In this document: piece after piece, positions 27,451 to 35,845 of the stretch | Position numbering within the stretch: position 1 is the first letter of the stretch | How the letters are laid out: each line of letters opens with the position of its first letter | Assembly (NCBI RefSeq): GCF_000770635.1 | Contig: NZ_AVBF01000010.1 | Coordinates: 1-64,000, forward strand | Direction: 5' to 3' | DNA from: Pontibacillus yanchengensis Y32 | GTDB lineage: Bacteria; Bacillota; Bacilli; Bacillales; BH030062 | Length of the DNA: 64,000 bases | Notes under the pieces: model-generated | Database searches by the model: none | Told to the model about the DNA's origin: nothing | What the model saw: the letters and a program-made list of their open reading frames with translations, nothing else | Translations under genes and position numbers: made by a program

Positions 27451-28168
27451 ATTATGTTGAAGACTTGGAATCGAGATAATTTTAAGAGAGATGTTTTCGT
27501 TGTGTTAATCAGAAAAAAGATGGGTCGGGAAATAGCTCGCTTTCCTGTTGCCTCACACGACGTGAGGACGGTCGCGTTTGCTTCAGGATGCAGTGAACTT
27601 ACTCGACCTTCCTTGATTACTTAAAGAGTCTCATCGGGCCAAAATGCGGCCCTGTGGGTTCTCGACACAACCGTTCTTCCGCTGGAGTCCCGCCATTTCC
27701 CGGCCAATCTTTGGGTTCATGTGGCTTAACGGAAACGTAGCCAGGCTAGACTGAATATTGGTTTTCACAAAGCAAGGTAAGGTACATGACACAAAAGTGA
27801 TGCTATGCGGACATATAGTCTCCTATTCTTCGATTTAAAGGCTATTTTGCATTCGGAACGGACATCCAGTACGCTATTTAGCCAAAATCACCTTAATATA
27901 ATGGGTTTTTTTACAAATAAGATACTATATGTCCGTTAGCCCTCCATAAGAGGGCTTTTACTGAAAATAAGAGATTATATGTCCGTTTGAAGATGTCCAA
28001 CGTATTTTCAAGAGTCCGATCGTAACATTTCAGCAGGAATGGGTGGGAAACGGAGAGACTCCCGCCGGAGAAAGAGGTAGGCAAGATACCCTAGGGGCGT
28101 TCTTCCAGAAGGTAGCTTGAGAATCGGACCAACCTAATTTTTCGCGAATCCAAGTCTTCAATATTATG
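27451..28168. repeat. Composite inverted non-coding element, copy 1 (about 720 bases)
   Basis: The 961-base gap between the EcsC gene and ackA is filled by a structured element without a credible gene. Inverted terminal motifs (GTTGAAGACTTGGAATCG at left, CGAATCCAAGTCTTCAA at right) enclose three modules. A GC-rich hairpin module lies at 27526-27702 (arms CGGGAAAT / ATTTCCCG). A GGACAT module lies at 27788-28034. A second GC-rich module in reverse orientation lies at 28015-28129 (arms GTCCGAT / ATCGGAC, overlapping the GGACAT module edge). Related elements lie at 42326-42745 and 48880-49490, with part of another at 63692 onward. Confidence 0.7.
27788..28034 (+). repeat. GGACAT module, copy 1 (about 247 bases)
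   Basis: It is clearly homologous, in the same orientation, to 42449-42699. It contains four occurrences of a 20-odd-base unit around (C/A)GGACATATAGTCTCTTATT: two forward in the left half and two reversed in the right half. The whole can therefore fold into nested hairpins. Confidence 0.75.
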
Positions 28169-28204
28169 CCTGATTTATTGAACAAAGCAGTTTATAATTA
28201 ACCA

Positions 28205-28238
28205 TAAAAAAAGCTACTGAATAAAATCAGTAGCTTTC
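28205..28238 (-). terminator. Terminator of ackA
   Basis: AAGCTACTGA / TCAGTAGCTT with a short A/T loop, followed on the minus strand by seven T. Confidence 0.9.
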
Positions 28239-28243
28239 AATTA

Positions 28244-29440
28244 TTATTTATTCTCTTCAATCAAACGAACCGTATCACGAGCGATCATTACTTCCTCATT
28301 GGTAGGAATAACCATCACTTTTACTGGAGAATGAGGGTAGTTAATGAATGTTTCTTCGCCGCGAGTTTGGTTTAGGGATGGGTCCCAGTACACGCCCATG
28401 AATTCAAGACCTTTTAGAACACGTTCACGGATTGCTGTACTGTTCTCACCAACACCTGCTGTGAAGACAATCGCATCAACGCCGTGCATACGAGCAGCGT
28501 AAGAGCCAATGTACTTGTGCACTCGAGCAGCAAATACTTCAAGTGCTAGTTCAGCACGTTCATCGCCTTCTTTTGCCTTATCTTCGATGTCACGTAGGTC
28601 ACTAGAGAATCCAGATAATGCTAGAAGACCACTTTCTTTGTTTAGTACATGAAGCACTTCTTCTGCAGATTTACCTGTTTTGTCCATGATATATGGGATC
28701 AATGCAGGGTCAATATTACCAGAACGCGTTCCCATTGTTACACCTGCAAGTGGTGTGAATCCCATTGACGTATCAACAGAGTTTCCACCTTCAATAGCAG
28801 CAATACTCGCACCGTTACCTAGGTGGCAAGAAAGAATGCGTAATTGCTCTTCAGGGCGATTAAGCATCTCTGAAGCACGTTGAGATACATACTTGTGAGA
28901 TGTTCCATGGAAACCATACTTACGGATTCCATATTTCTCGTAGTATTCATATGGAAGGCTGTATAAATATGATTGTTCTGGCATTGACTGGTGAAATGCT
29001 GTGTCAAATACAACAACAGCAGGAACATTCGGTAAGATTTCTTGGAATGCTCGAATACCAGTAATATTTGCTGGGTTATGAAGAGGTGCTAAATCTGATA
29101 CTTCTTCAATCTCTTTAAGAACCTCTTCTGTTACTAGTGCAGAATCACTAAAACGCTCTCCTCCATGAACAACACGGTGGCCAATACCTTCAATCTCTTC
29201 TAAGGATTCAATGACACCTGTTGTTTGAAGCTTGTCCACTAGAATTTCAACTGCTTTTTCGTGATTCGGTATATCTGTTACGGTTTTATCTTTTTCGTCG
29301 TTCACTTCAATAGTGAATACCGCGTCATCCAGTCCAATTCGTTCAACTAATCCTTTGGTTACCACTTCTTCTGATGGCATTTCGATTAGCTGGAATTTTA
29401 AAGAAGAACTGCCTGCGTTTATGGCTAAAATTTTGCTCAC
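28244..29440 (-). CDS. ackA: Acetate kinase
   Basis: It interconverts acetyl phosphate plus ADP and acetate plus ATP in overflow metabolism. Family motifs are [13 protein letters not shown] at the start, [10 protein letters not shown] near residue 89, FHGTSHKY near residue 175 and [10 protein letters not shown] near residue 235. The start is GTG at 29440, nine bases after AAGGGG, giving 398 residues. An upstream in-frame ATG would sit on the ribosome site itself, so longer versions are unlikely. A cre site and promoter lie upstream, matching the CcpA-activated arrangement of B. subtilis. ytxK lies just before it, as in B. subtilis. Confidence 0.97.
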   Translation of the reverse strand: MSKILAINAGSSSLKFQLIEMPSEEVVTKGLVERIGLDDAVFTIEVNDEKDKTVTDIPNHEKAVEILVDKLQTTGVIESLEEIEGIGHRVVHGGERFSDSALVTEEVLKEIEEVSDLAPLHNPANITGIRAFQEILPNVPAVVVFDTAFHQSMPEQSYLYSLPYEYYEKYGIRKYGFHGTSHKYVSQRASEMLNRPEEQLRILSCHLGNGASIAAIEGGNSVDTSMGFTPLAGVTMGTRSGNIDPALIPYIMDKTGKSAEEVLHVLNKESGLLALSGFSSDLRDIEDKAKEGDERAELALEVFAARVHKYIGSYAARMHGVDAIVFTAGVGENSTAIRERVLKGLEFMGVYWDPSLNQTRGEETFINYPHSPVKVMVIPTNEEVMIARDTVRLIEENK

Positions 29441-29484
29441 TTTATTCATCCCCTTATACACTAGGTTCATGATTACCATTATCC

Positions 29485-29541
29485 ATTTAAACACCCGTCA
29501 TGAACGTTTTCAAGACACATGTGTTATTGTTAACGCTTTCC
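29485..29541 (-). promoter_or_regulatory. ackA promoter with upstream CcpA activation site
   Basis: On the minus strand TTGAAA (29508-29513) and TTAAAT (29485-29490) are 17 bases apart. GGAAAGCGTTAACA (29528-29541) differs from the cre consensus at one base. Taking a start seven bases past the -10 element, the cre centre falls at about -56.5, the position reported for CcpA activation of ackA in B. subtilis. Confidence 0.7.
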
Positions 29542-29563
29542 ACCCAAAATCTTTATTTTCTCA

Positions 29564-30553
29564 CTATTTTGACGAGGTATATTCTAGGAACCAATTGTTA
29601 ATCTTTTCAACCATTTCGTTCATAGAGTTTGGATTGGAGAATGAAGGTAATTTCGCAATTAATGCTTCTTTTGGAGCTTCCGTTGACTCTCCTTTTTTCT
29701 GCACAATGAAGATACTCTTTCCAAACTGCTCATTCTTAAACATAGAGTCAGGTAATTGCAATACACCTACTACGTGCACATGTTTTTGAAGAAACGCATG
29801 GAGTTGAGCGGATTGATCTCCTTCGAATAAAAAGTTTGGAATGAGGAATAATCCATATCCACCTTCATTCATGTAATTTAAACTTTGTTCCATTAACAAG
29901 TGGTGCGAATAGGAGTGACCTGATTCTGCTTTTAATTCAAACTCACTTGCCTGCACATCATCAGGATAATAACCTACAGGAAGATCAGCAATTACATAGT
30001 CCACAGGCTCTAGTAAAAAGGAACGCAAGCTATCCTGGTGGAAAAACTCAATTTCTGTATGCTGAAGGTTTGCATTCATCAAGGCTAATTGAAGTAGTGT
30101 TTGATCAACGTCACTTCCGTATGCCTCTACATCTTTATCTATTTGGTTCACGACAGCTGTTAACAAGTTACCAGTTCCTGCTACAGGATCAAATATTCGA
30201 ATGGTTTTCTTAGTGTCCATAACCTTTTCTAAAATATACCCCATAAAAATGGCTACAGAATCTGGTGTTATCATGTGTTGCTGTTGTGTAGACCCTTTCA
30301 TTCCTTTAAGGATTGCAAGTTGTATTCCTTTACGGACTTCTTCTCGTTTATAGTCCTCAAGAGAAATACTAGTTAGTTTATCACTCAAGTAATTTCTAAT
30401 GGTTTCACTATATTCTTCAGGGATTTCCTGATCGAATAAAATTCTTCCTGCTAGAGGAAGTAGCTCTAAGTAGGAAAGGTCTAGTTCCTCTCCCATCTTC
30501 TCTGCTGCTTCATCTAACCATGTATATAATTGTTCTATTTTTGATTCTTCCAC
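29564..30553 (-). CDS. ytxK: YtxK: class I SAM-dependent DNA-methylase-like protein
   Basis: A protein of about 329 residues with an N-6 adenine methyltransferase-type fold. The SAM motif reads RIFDPVAGTGNLLTAV near residue 135, and the catalytic-type motif DLPVGYYPDD near residue 210 takes the place of NPPY. It resembles the HsdM-like YtxK family found beside ackA and tpx across Bacillaceae, whose substrate is unknown. The GTG at 30553 is preferred: the ATG three codons earlier abuts GAGGAGG with no spacing. Confidence 0.88.
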   Translation of the reverse strand: MEESKIEQLYTWLDEAAEKMGEELDLSYLELLPLAGRILFDQEIPEEYSETIRNYLSDKLTSISLEDYKREEVRKGIQLAILKGMKGSTQQQHMITPDSVAIFMGYILEKVMDTKKTIRIFDPVAGTGNLLTAVVNQIDKDVEAYGSDVDQTLLQLALMNANLQHTEIEFFHQDSLRSFLLEPVDYVIADLPVGYYPDDVQASEFELKAESGHSYSHHLLMEQSLNYMNEGGYGLFLIPNFLFEGDQSAQLHAFLQKHVHVVGVLQLPDSMFKNEQFGKSIFIVQKKGESTEAPKEALIAKLPSFSNPNSMNEMVEKINNWFLEYTSSK

Positions 30554-30704
30554 GTTCTTCATCCTCCTCTAATCCAGACGTTAACCTTACCCATTCTAGC
30601 AAATGGTTTTGGTATTTACCAAGAGTGAGGTTTACCATCTATAGACAACTTTCTTCTTGTTGAATGTTTCTCTAAATTCTTGAGTCGTTCCACATATGCA
30701 TGAA

Positions 30705-30730
30705 TAAGCCCGGCTATTTGCCGGGCTTTG
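30705..30730 (-). terminator. Terminator of tpx
   Basis: AGCCCGGC-TATTT-GCCGGGCT is a compact GC-rich stem just past the tpx stop codon. The minus-strand tail TATTC is only weakly T-rich. Confidence 0.7.
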
Positions 30731-30733
30731 TTG

Positions 30734-31234
30734 TTATTCTGCTTGTTTTGCCGCTTCTAGTGCTGCTTCATAATCTGGATGGTCCGTAGCTTCAGGTACA
30801 TATTCTGCATATACAACTTCATCGTTACTGTTTACTACAAAAACAGAGCGAGTAAGTAAGCGCATCTCCTTAATTAGTACACCGAATGCCTCACCAAAAT
30901 AAGCGTCACGATGATCGGATAGAACATCAACATTTTCAATACCATTAGCACCGCACCAGCGCTTCTGAGCAAATGGAAGGTCCATACTAATAGTAAGTAC
31001 CTTTACATTATCAAGCTTGTCTGCCTCTTCGTTAAAACGGCGAGTTTGAGCATCACAAACTCCTGTGTCGATGGATGGTACAACACTAATAAGTTTTACA
31101 CTGCCTTTGTAATCTTCTAATGAAACTTCTGATAAATCATTCGCAAGTACTGTGAAATTAGGAGCTTTGTCACCTGTTTTTACTTCTTCGCCTACTAGTG
31201 TTACTGGGTTGTTTTTAAATGTTACGTTTGCCAT
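30734..31234 (-). CDS. tpx: Thiol peroxidase
   Basis: A 166-residue atypical 2-Cys peroxiredoxin that reduces peroxides with thioredoxin. The peroxidatic cysteine lies in [19 protein letters not shown] (near residue 60), and the resolving cysteine is in RWCGANG near residue 94. The fold start [14 protein letters not shown] is clear. AAAGGAGG precedes the ATG. It sits between ytxK and ytfJ as in B. subtilis. Confidence 0.96.
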   Translation of the reverse strand: MANVTFKNNPVTLVGEEVKTGDKAPNFTVLANDLSEVSLEDYKGSVKLISVVPSIDTGVCDAQTRRFNEEADKLDNVKVLTISMDLPFAQKRWCGANGIENVDVLSDHRDAYFGEAFGVLIKEMRLLTRSVFVVNSNDEVVYAEYVPEATDHPDYEAALEAAKQAE

Positions 31235-31289
31235 TCATATATCCTCCTTTATGATTATCGTCCATTAGAAATTAGCAGTTTTTATTAAA

Positions 31290-31328
31290 ATAAAAAACTG
31301 CCTCCACATCTAATTATGAAGGCAGTTT
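31290..31328 (-). terminator. Terminator of ytfI-ytfJ
   Basis: AAACTGCCT / AGGCAGTTT with extra pairs, followed on the minus strand by TTTTTATTTT. Confidence 0.85.
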
Positions 31329-31349
31329 TCTCTGATGTCTAATCATAGC

Positions 31350-31880
31350 TTACCAAGAAAAGTTTTGATTATTTTGCGAGCCGTTTGGATTATGTTGTGA
31401 GTTATCCTGGTTATTATGTTGAGATTGTTGTTTAGAAGAATGACGTCCATCCTTCTTATCTTGATCTGATTTTTTGCCTAATGCCTCTTGTATTTTTTCT
31501 ACAGCTTGAGGTGCTAAATCCAATAGCCGCTCATAAAGGTGAGTATGCTCATCTAAATGAATCATCTTCACACCTGAAGATTTATTAACTATTAAGAAGG
31601 CAATTGGTGTGATAGAGACACCACCACCACTACCTCCACCAAATGGCAGTTCACTATCTGAGTCACTACCTTGGCCTCCATTATTTTGATCGTTATTGCT
31701 ATTGATATGGAACTCACTGCCTCCAGCAGCAAAACCAAAACCTACTTTGGAGACTGTAATGATTAGTGTACTCCCGTCAGGAGTTTCAACCGGATCACCG
31801 ATAATTGTATTCACGTCAATCATATCTTTCAAGTTTTCCATAGCTGTGGTCATAAGACCTTGAATTGGGTGTTCTGACAT
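31350..31880 (-). CDS. ytfJ: YtfJ sporulation protein (GerW family)
   Basis: A 176-residue protein of the YtfJ/GerW family. The N-terminal HPIQGLMTTAMENLKDMIDVNTIIG region and the glycine-rich FGGGSGGGVSITPIAFLIV near residue 80 are typical. In Bacillus it is made in the forespore and contributes to spore lipase activation and germination. The C-terminal about 35 residues are Gln/Asn/His/Ser-rich low complexity. AAGGAGG precedes the ATG. It lies 21 bases downstream of ytfI. Confidence 0.9.
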   Translation of the reverse strand: MSEHPIQGLMTTAMENLKDMIDVNTIIGDPVETPDGSTLIITVSKVGFGFAAGGSEFHINSNNDQNNGGQGSDSDSELPFGGGSGGGVSITPIAFLIVNKSSGVKMIHLDEHTHLYERLLDLAPQAVEKIQEALGKKSDQDKKDGRHSSKQQSQHNNQDNSQHNPNGSQNNQNFSW

Positions 31881-31901
31881 GATAAGTCCTCCTTTAATTC
31901 A

Positions 31902-32555
31902 TTATGCCGTCTTTTTTCTCCACTTCGGGATTTTCCCTTTGGTGTACCGGACGATTTGAAATACTGCGAAAATAGCTTGCCCAAATCTGAACGAAATCAT
32001 ACATTCTAATCTAGTAACGGAATGTTTTTGTTGAAAAAACGGTGTAACATACATCTCAGGCTTTTGTTTTAATTGTAAGTATTGAGAAAGGATTCCAACT
32101 ATACAGCCTTTCACGGACCAAATGGCACCACAAATTGTGCCAGTAGTACTTGCACTTGGAGTTCCAACTTGCGTATCCCATTTAAACGATTCAACGTGCA
32201 CTTTCTGTAAAAATCGCCTTATTATTTTGTGAAGCCCTACTACACGTTTAAGAAAATCCTGGATAGATTTGATTTGATTATAGATATCCTTTGGGGTATA
32301 AGATTTAGATTGCTCCCCTTTATCTTTGCTACCAACCTCTGTCTTTTCTTTTGTTTTTATGGACATCTCTTCCTTGTCAATCGCGATAAGTGGAACTTCT
32401 TTTTTTATTTTGACCCAACGAAGAAAACGCAATTCCACTTGTAGAAAATCACGATCATCACGATGTAGATATAGTAGGGTAATATACAAACGAGATAGAA
32501 TAATAATACAAATATTGATGATTAAGAATAAGATAATACCGATAATCCACCACAT
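31902..32555 (-). CDS. ytfI: DUF2953 membrane protein (YtfI)
   Basis: A 217-residue protein with an N-terminal membrane helix (about 3-25), a basic middle with many Lys/Glu (about 55-95) and the family segment VESFKWDTQVGTPSASTTG near residue 120. This GxGDA-like stretch followed by a hydrophobic segment is characteristic of DUF2953. It is paired with ytfJ, and a sporulation role is inferred from that. GGAGGAGGG precedes the ATG. Confidence 0.82.
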   Translation of the reverse strand: MWWIIGIILFLIINICIIILSRLYITLLYLHRDDRDFLQVELRFLRWVKIKKEVPLIAIDKEEMSIKTKEKTEVGSKDKGEQSKSYTPKDIYNQIKSIQDFLKRVVGLHKIIRRFLQKVHVESFKWDTQVGTPSASTTGTICGAIWSVKGCIVGILSQYLQLKQKPEMYVTPFFQQKHSVTRLECMISFRFGQAIFAVFQIVRYTKGKIPKWRKKTA

Positions 32556-32690
32556 ATTTCAGCCCTCCTCCCCATTAGTGTCAGCTTTTATACAAACTTT
32601 TAAACATATTTTGAAACTTTAGAAGTGAAACTATGAAATCGATTTCTTTCGTGATATGATGAGGGCAATGATGGATTTGGAGGGATACTT

Positions 32691-33494
32691 GTGGCTGAAC
32701 GAAGCAATTTATATTTTTATTACAAGAAAGATGATGAATTAGAGAAAAAACTACAGCCCTTATTTGAGCTTGCTAGAGAAAATGGATTTGACATTGTAGA
32801 TCATGCAGATAAAGCTAATATCATCATTAGTGTTGGTGGTGATGGCATGTTCTTACAAGCTGTTCGAAAAACTGGATTTAGGCAAGATTGTTTATATACT
32901 GGTATTACAAGAGCAGAAGGTGAGGCAGGCTTATACTGCGACTTTAATTTAGAGCGATTTGATGAAATGGTGCATTCTATGATGCATGAGGAATTAGAGG
33001 TAAGACGCTTCCCTGTTATCGAAACGAATGTAAACAACAATACATCGTTCTATTGCTTGAATGAGGTTAGTATTCGTTCTAGCTTAATCAAAACGATTAC
33101 CATGGATGTATATATCGATGATTTACATTTCGAAACATTCCAAGGAGATGGATTAATCGTTTCCACACCAACTGGTAGTACTGCTTATAACAAGTCAATT
33201 AATGGGGCAGTAGTAGATCCTAAGCTACCATGCTTTCAAGTTTCAGAGCTTGCCTCATTAAACAACAATCGGTACCGTACACTTGGCTCCTCCTTTATTC
33301 TAGGGGCAGAACGAACACTAGCCTTACAAATCACCCAAGACGGAAACGACCATCCAATTATCGGATTAGATAATGAGGCATTACCGATTCGTAATGTGCA
33401 TGATGTAACCGTTAAACTAAGTGACAAGCTCATAAAGACCATTAAGCTAAAAAATAATTCTTATTGGGAACGCGTTAAACGTACTTTTTTATAA
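32691..33494 (+). CDS. NAD kinase, second paralogue type
   Basis: A 267-residue NAD kinase (the NadF2/PpnKB type by position) making NADP+ from NAD+. The catalytic GGDG motif (ISVGGDGMFLQAVRK, near residue 50), the NE dipeptide in CLNEVSIRS near residue 123 and TPTGSTAYNKS near residue 160 are intact. The start is GTG at 32691, six bases after GGAGGG. It is divergent from ytfI-ytfJ, with 135 bases between. Confidence 0.93.
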   Translation: MAERSNLYFYYKKDDELEKKLQPLFELARENGFDIVDHADKANIIISVGGDGMFLQAVRKTGFRQDCLYTGITRAEGEAGLYCDFNLERFDEMVHSMMHEELEVRRFPVIETNVNNNTSFYCLNEVSIRSSLIKTITMDVYIDDLHFETFQGDGLIVSTPTGSTAYNKSINGAVVDPKLPCFQVSELASLNNNRYRTLGSSFILGAERTLALQITQDGNDHPIIGLDNEALPIRNVHDVTVKLSDKLIKTIKLKNNSYWERVKRTFL

Positions 33495-33555
33495 AAAAAC
33501 ATACAAGCACCATGATTGCTTTCTCAACCTAATTGATATAAAGATAGAAATATAG

Positions 33556-33635
33556 AACGGACATCTGATTCTTTGTGGAAGTTGCCCCCTATCAAAAGGG
33601 GTCCTTCATCCACATAAGCTAACCAGATGTCCGTT
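33556..33635. repeat. Single-unit GGACAT hairpin element
   Basis: Perfect inverted ends AACGGACATCTG / CAGATGTCCGTT enclose a second stem (TTGTGGA / TCCACATAA, imperfect) and an inner CCCCTATCAAAAGGGG stem-loop. The ends share the GGACAT core with the larger modules at 27788 and 42449. It sits between the convergent NAD kinase and ytcJ genes and could serve as an mRNA-end structure. Confidence 0.75.
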
Positions 33636-33667
33636 AAAAATTTGATTTATATTAAGTCATTTGTCTA

Positions 33668-35254
33668 TTAAGCAAAGCCGTCATAAACAATATTTCCTGC
33701 TATAATTGTCTTACTAACCACTACTTGTAGTAAATTCTCTGGTGTCATAGAAAAAAGGTCACGATCTAACACGGTTAAGTCTGCTTTATAACCAGGAAGG
33801 ATCTTTCCTGTTTCCTTTTCTTTTCCTATCGCATATGCGCTTCCTGTAGTGTATAAGGAAATCGCTTCAAACATCGTTAGTTTTTGTTCATCACCATATG
33901 CTTCATGGTCATGATAGGATTGTCTTAAAACTGCAGCTTGAATACCTAAGAGTGGATTTATTTCTTCAATAGGGGCGTCTGACCCACCTGCGCAAGGTAT
34001 TTCGTGTTGAAGCAACTTTTTCCAAGGATATGCATTGGGGATGCGTCCTTCTCCTATCCTCTCAATCACCCAAGGAAAATCAGAACCAACGAATGTTGGC
34101 TGAATATCTACAATAGCGTGCAACGAACGTAACCTTTCGTACAAGTCATCTCGCATGATTTGAGCATGTATAATACGGTCAGGTATATTAGCACGATTTG
34201 CAGGGTGTTCTTCCATAACCTCGATTACTGCCTCTACTGCAGCATCTCCGATAGCATGAATAGCCACCGGCATATTATATTCCCGAGCTTTTCGAACTAA
34301 TGCTGATAAGTCTTTATCTGTATGAATAGGCATCCCTTTGTTTCCAGGGTCATCTGAATAATCCTCTGATAACCAAGCCGTTCTGCCACCGAGGGCTCCA
34401 TCACTAAAAACCTTCATCGCTCCAAACTCTACATAAGGATTATGTGCTAGCTCTTTTACCTGTTGCATGTCATCTACTACATGGTGATGTACTAGCAAAT
34501 GAGCACGAAAAGGAAAATCGTTTTGTATGGTTTCCAAAAAAGCATTATAAGTCTTACCGAAGTCACCATAATAAGCTAAATCTTCACTATGACCTCCGAC
34601 AATACCGTTCTTCATTAAATCCTCAACAGCACTTCTAATTGCTTTTTGTAGGAAAGATTGAGAATGAGTAGGCATAGCTTTTTTAATTAAATCTTGTGCT
34701 GTATCTAAGAAATAGCCTGTTATGCCATTTTCATCACGGATTATCTTCCCACCTTGTGGATCTTTTGTTTCTGTAGTTACCCCTGCTAACTCCATTGCCT
34801 TACTATTTGCTATAAGCGCATGTCGACAAACTCTAGTTAGCATAATTGGATGTGTGGTTGAGATTTCATCTAATTCTGTTTTATGAATAATTCGTGGCTC
34901 TTCCCATTGATTTTCATTCCAACCTTCTCCTATCATCCATTCTCCATCTTCTAAATGTGGAACCTGAGTCCGTAAAGCATCTTTTACCTCTTCTGGTGTT
35001 TTAAAATATGCAAGGTTTAAACGAAGTAACTTTTCCCCATGATTAATAATATGTAAGTGACTATCTACAAACCCTGGGTACATTACATGACCTTGCAGAT
35101 TATGTTCTTGTTCGATTTCTTTTTTATATTTGTAACGAAGTTCATCTACCGCTCCGGTAGCTATTATCATTCCATTATGTACATATAAAGCCTCAACTGT
35201 CTCCTCAGGCATCTCCATCGTATATATTGTTCCACCAAACCATAGCTCTCCCAT
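33668..35254 (-). CDS. ytcJ: YtcJ-type amidohydrolase
   Basis: A 528-residue member of the amidohydrolase superfamily (YtcJ/NfdA-like). Metal-binding HxH is in DSHLHIINHG near residue 57, later ligands lie in HAIGDAAVEAV near residue 320, and the GGSDAPIEEINP segment is near residue 410. Substrate is unknown; relatives hydrolyse N-substituted formamides or are uncharacterised. The ATG at 35254 follows GAGGGGATG; an upstream ATG at 35293 lacks a ribosome site. The 313-base stretch upstream holds only the SASP terminator. Confidence 0.88.
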   Translation of the reverse strand: MGELWFGGTIYTMEMPEETVEALYVHNGMIIATGAVDELRYKYKKEIEQEHNLQGHVMYPGFVDSHLHIINHGEKLLRLNLAYFKTPEEVKDALRTQVPHLEDGEWMIGEGWNENQWEEPRIIHKTELDEISTTHPIMLTRVCRHALIANSKAMELAGVTTETKDPQGGKIIRDENGITGYFLDTAQDLIKKAMPTHSQSFLQKAIRSAVEDLMKNGIVGGHSEDLAYYGDFGKTYNAFLETIQNDFPFRAHLLVHHHVVDDMQQVKELAHNPYVEFGAMKVFSDGALGGRTAWLSEDYSDDPGNKGMPIHTDKDLSALVRKAREYNMPVAIHAIGDAAVEAVIEVMEEHPANRANIPDRIIHAQIMRDDLYERLRSLHAIVDIQPTFVGSDFPWVIERIGEGRIPNAYPWKKLLQHEIPCAGGSDAPIEEINPLLGIQAAVLRQSYHDHEAYGDEQKLTMFEAISLYTTGSAYAIGKEKETGKILPGYKADLTVLDRDLFSMTPENLLQVVVSKTIIAGNIVYDGFA

Positions 35255-35511
35255 ACGTTCATCCCCTCTGCTACTTTTTATGTACCATAGCACATGTTGT
35301 TGTAAAAAGGAAGTGGTGATTGATATAAGATAAGCTCACAGAGCCTTTTTCACTTTAAAGGAGTTGAAGTGCTGGAATAAGAAACGTAAACGCCATAAAC
35401 TTCTGCTCCATTTCTTTTAAGTAATTTACAGAAATCATAAGAAGGTAGAGAACCTTTTTTGTTAGTGAGTATTGTATTCAGACATTTTAAAGCCGCAACT
35501 AAAAACTCTCC

Positions 35512-35550
35512 CAAAAAAAAAGAAGAGCAGCAATATTGCTACTCTCCTCT
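35512..35550 (-). terminator. Terminator of the SASP gene
   Basis: AGAGTAGCAATATTGCTGCTCT folds into a near-perfect stem and is followed on the minus strand by a run of nine T. Confidence 0.9.
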
Positions 35551-35567
35551 TAGCCAACTGTATTCAG

Positions 35568-35765
35568 TTATTGTTTACCACCGTATTGTTGCTCTGCCAT
35601 TTGAACTAGACGCTTCGTGATTTCACCGCCAACTGATCCGTTTTGACGAGAAGTTGAATCTGGACCAAGTTGCACACCAAATTCTTGAGCAATTTCAGTT
35701 TTCATTTGATCTAAAGCTTGTTGTACGCCAGGTACTACAAGTTCGTTAGAGTTGTTATATGCCAT
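35568..35765 (-). CDS. Alpha/beta-type small acid-soluble spore protein
   Basis: A 65-residue SASP that coats spore DNA in the A-like form and protects it from damage. The germination-protease site TEIAQEFG lies near residue 23, and the conserved [15 protein letters not shown] block is at the C-terminus. AAGGAGGTGA precedes the ATG. It sits between thiI and ytcJ, the sspA position of B. subtilis. A forespore (sigma-G) promoter is expected within the 80 bases upstream, but I could not identify one. Confidence 0.95.
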   Translation of the reverse strand: MAYNNSNELVVPGVQQALDQMKTEIAQEFGVQLGPDSTSRQNGSVGGEITKRLVQMAEQQYGGKQ

Positions 35766-35845
35766 GATGAATTCACCTCCTTGTTACTACTAGCTTGTGC
35801 AGCAACCCGAGGGAAATACTAATCAATTTTTGGCAATTCTGTTAG

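Noticed and set aside
27439-27624. Open frame of 61 codons inside the composite repeat
   Set aside because: No ribosome site. It crosses the terminal motif and the GC-rich hairpin module and is not preserved in the other copies.
27451-28168. CRISPR-like array in the repeated region
   Set aside because: Units are inverted, unevenly spaced and lack unique spacers of constant length. No cas genes are nearby; the Cas4-like domain at 46522 belongs to a helicase fusion.
35766-35845. Sigma-G promoter for the SASP gene
   Set aside because: TGATTA and CAAGCTA are weakly similar to the consensus, but their spacing of 22 bases is too large.
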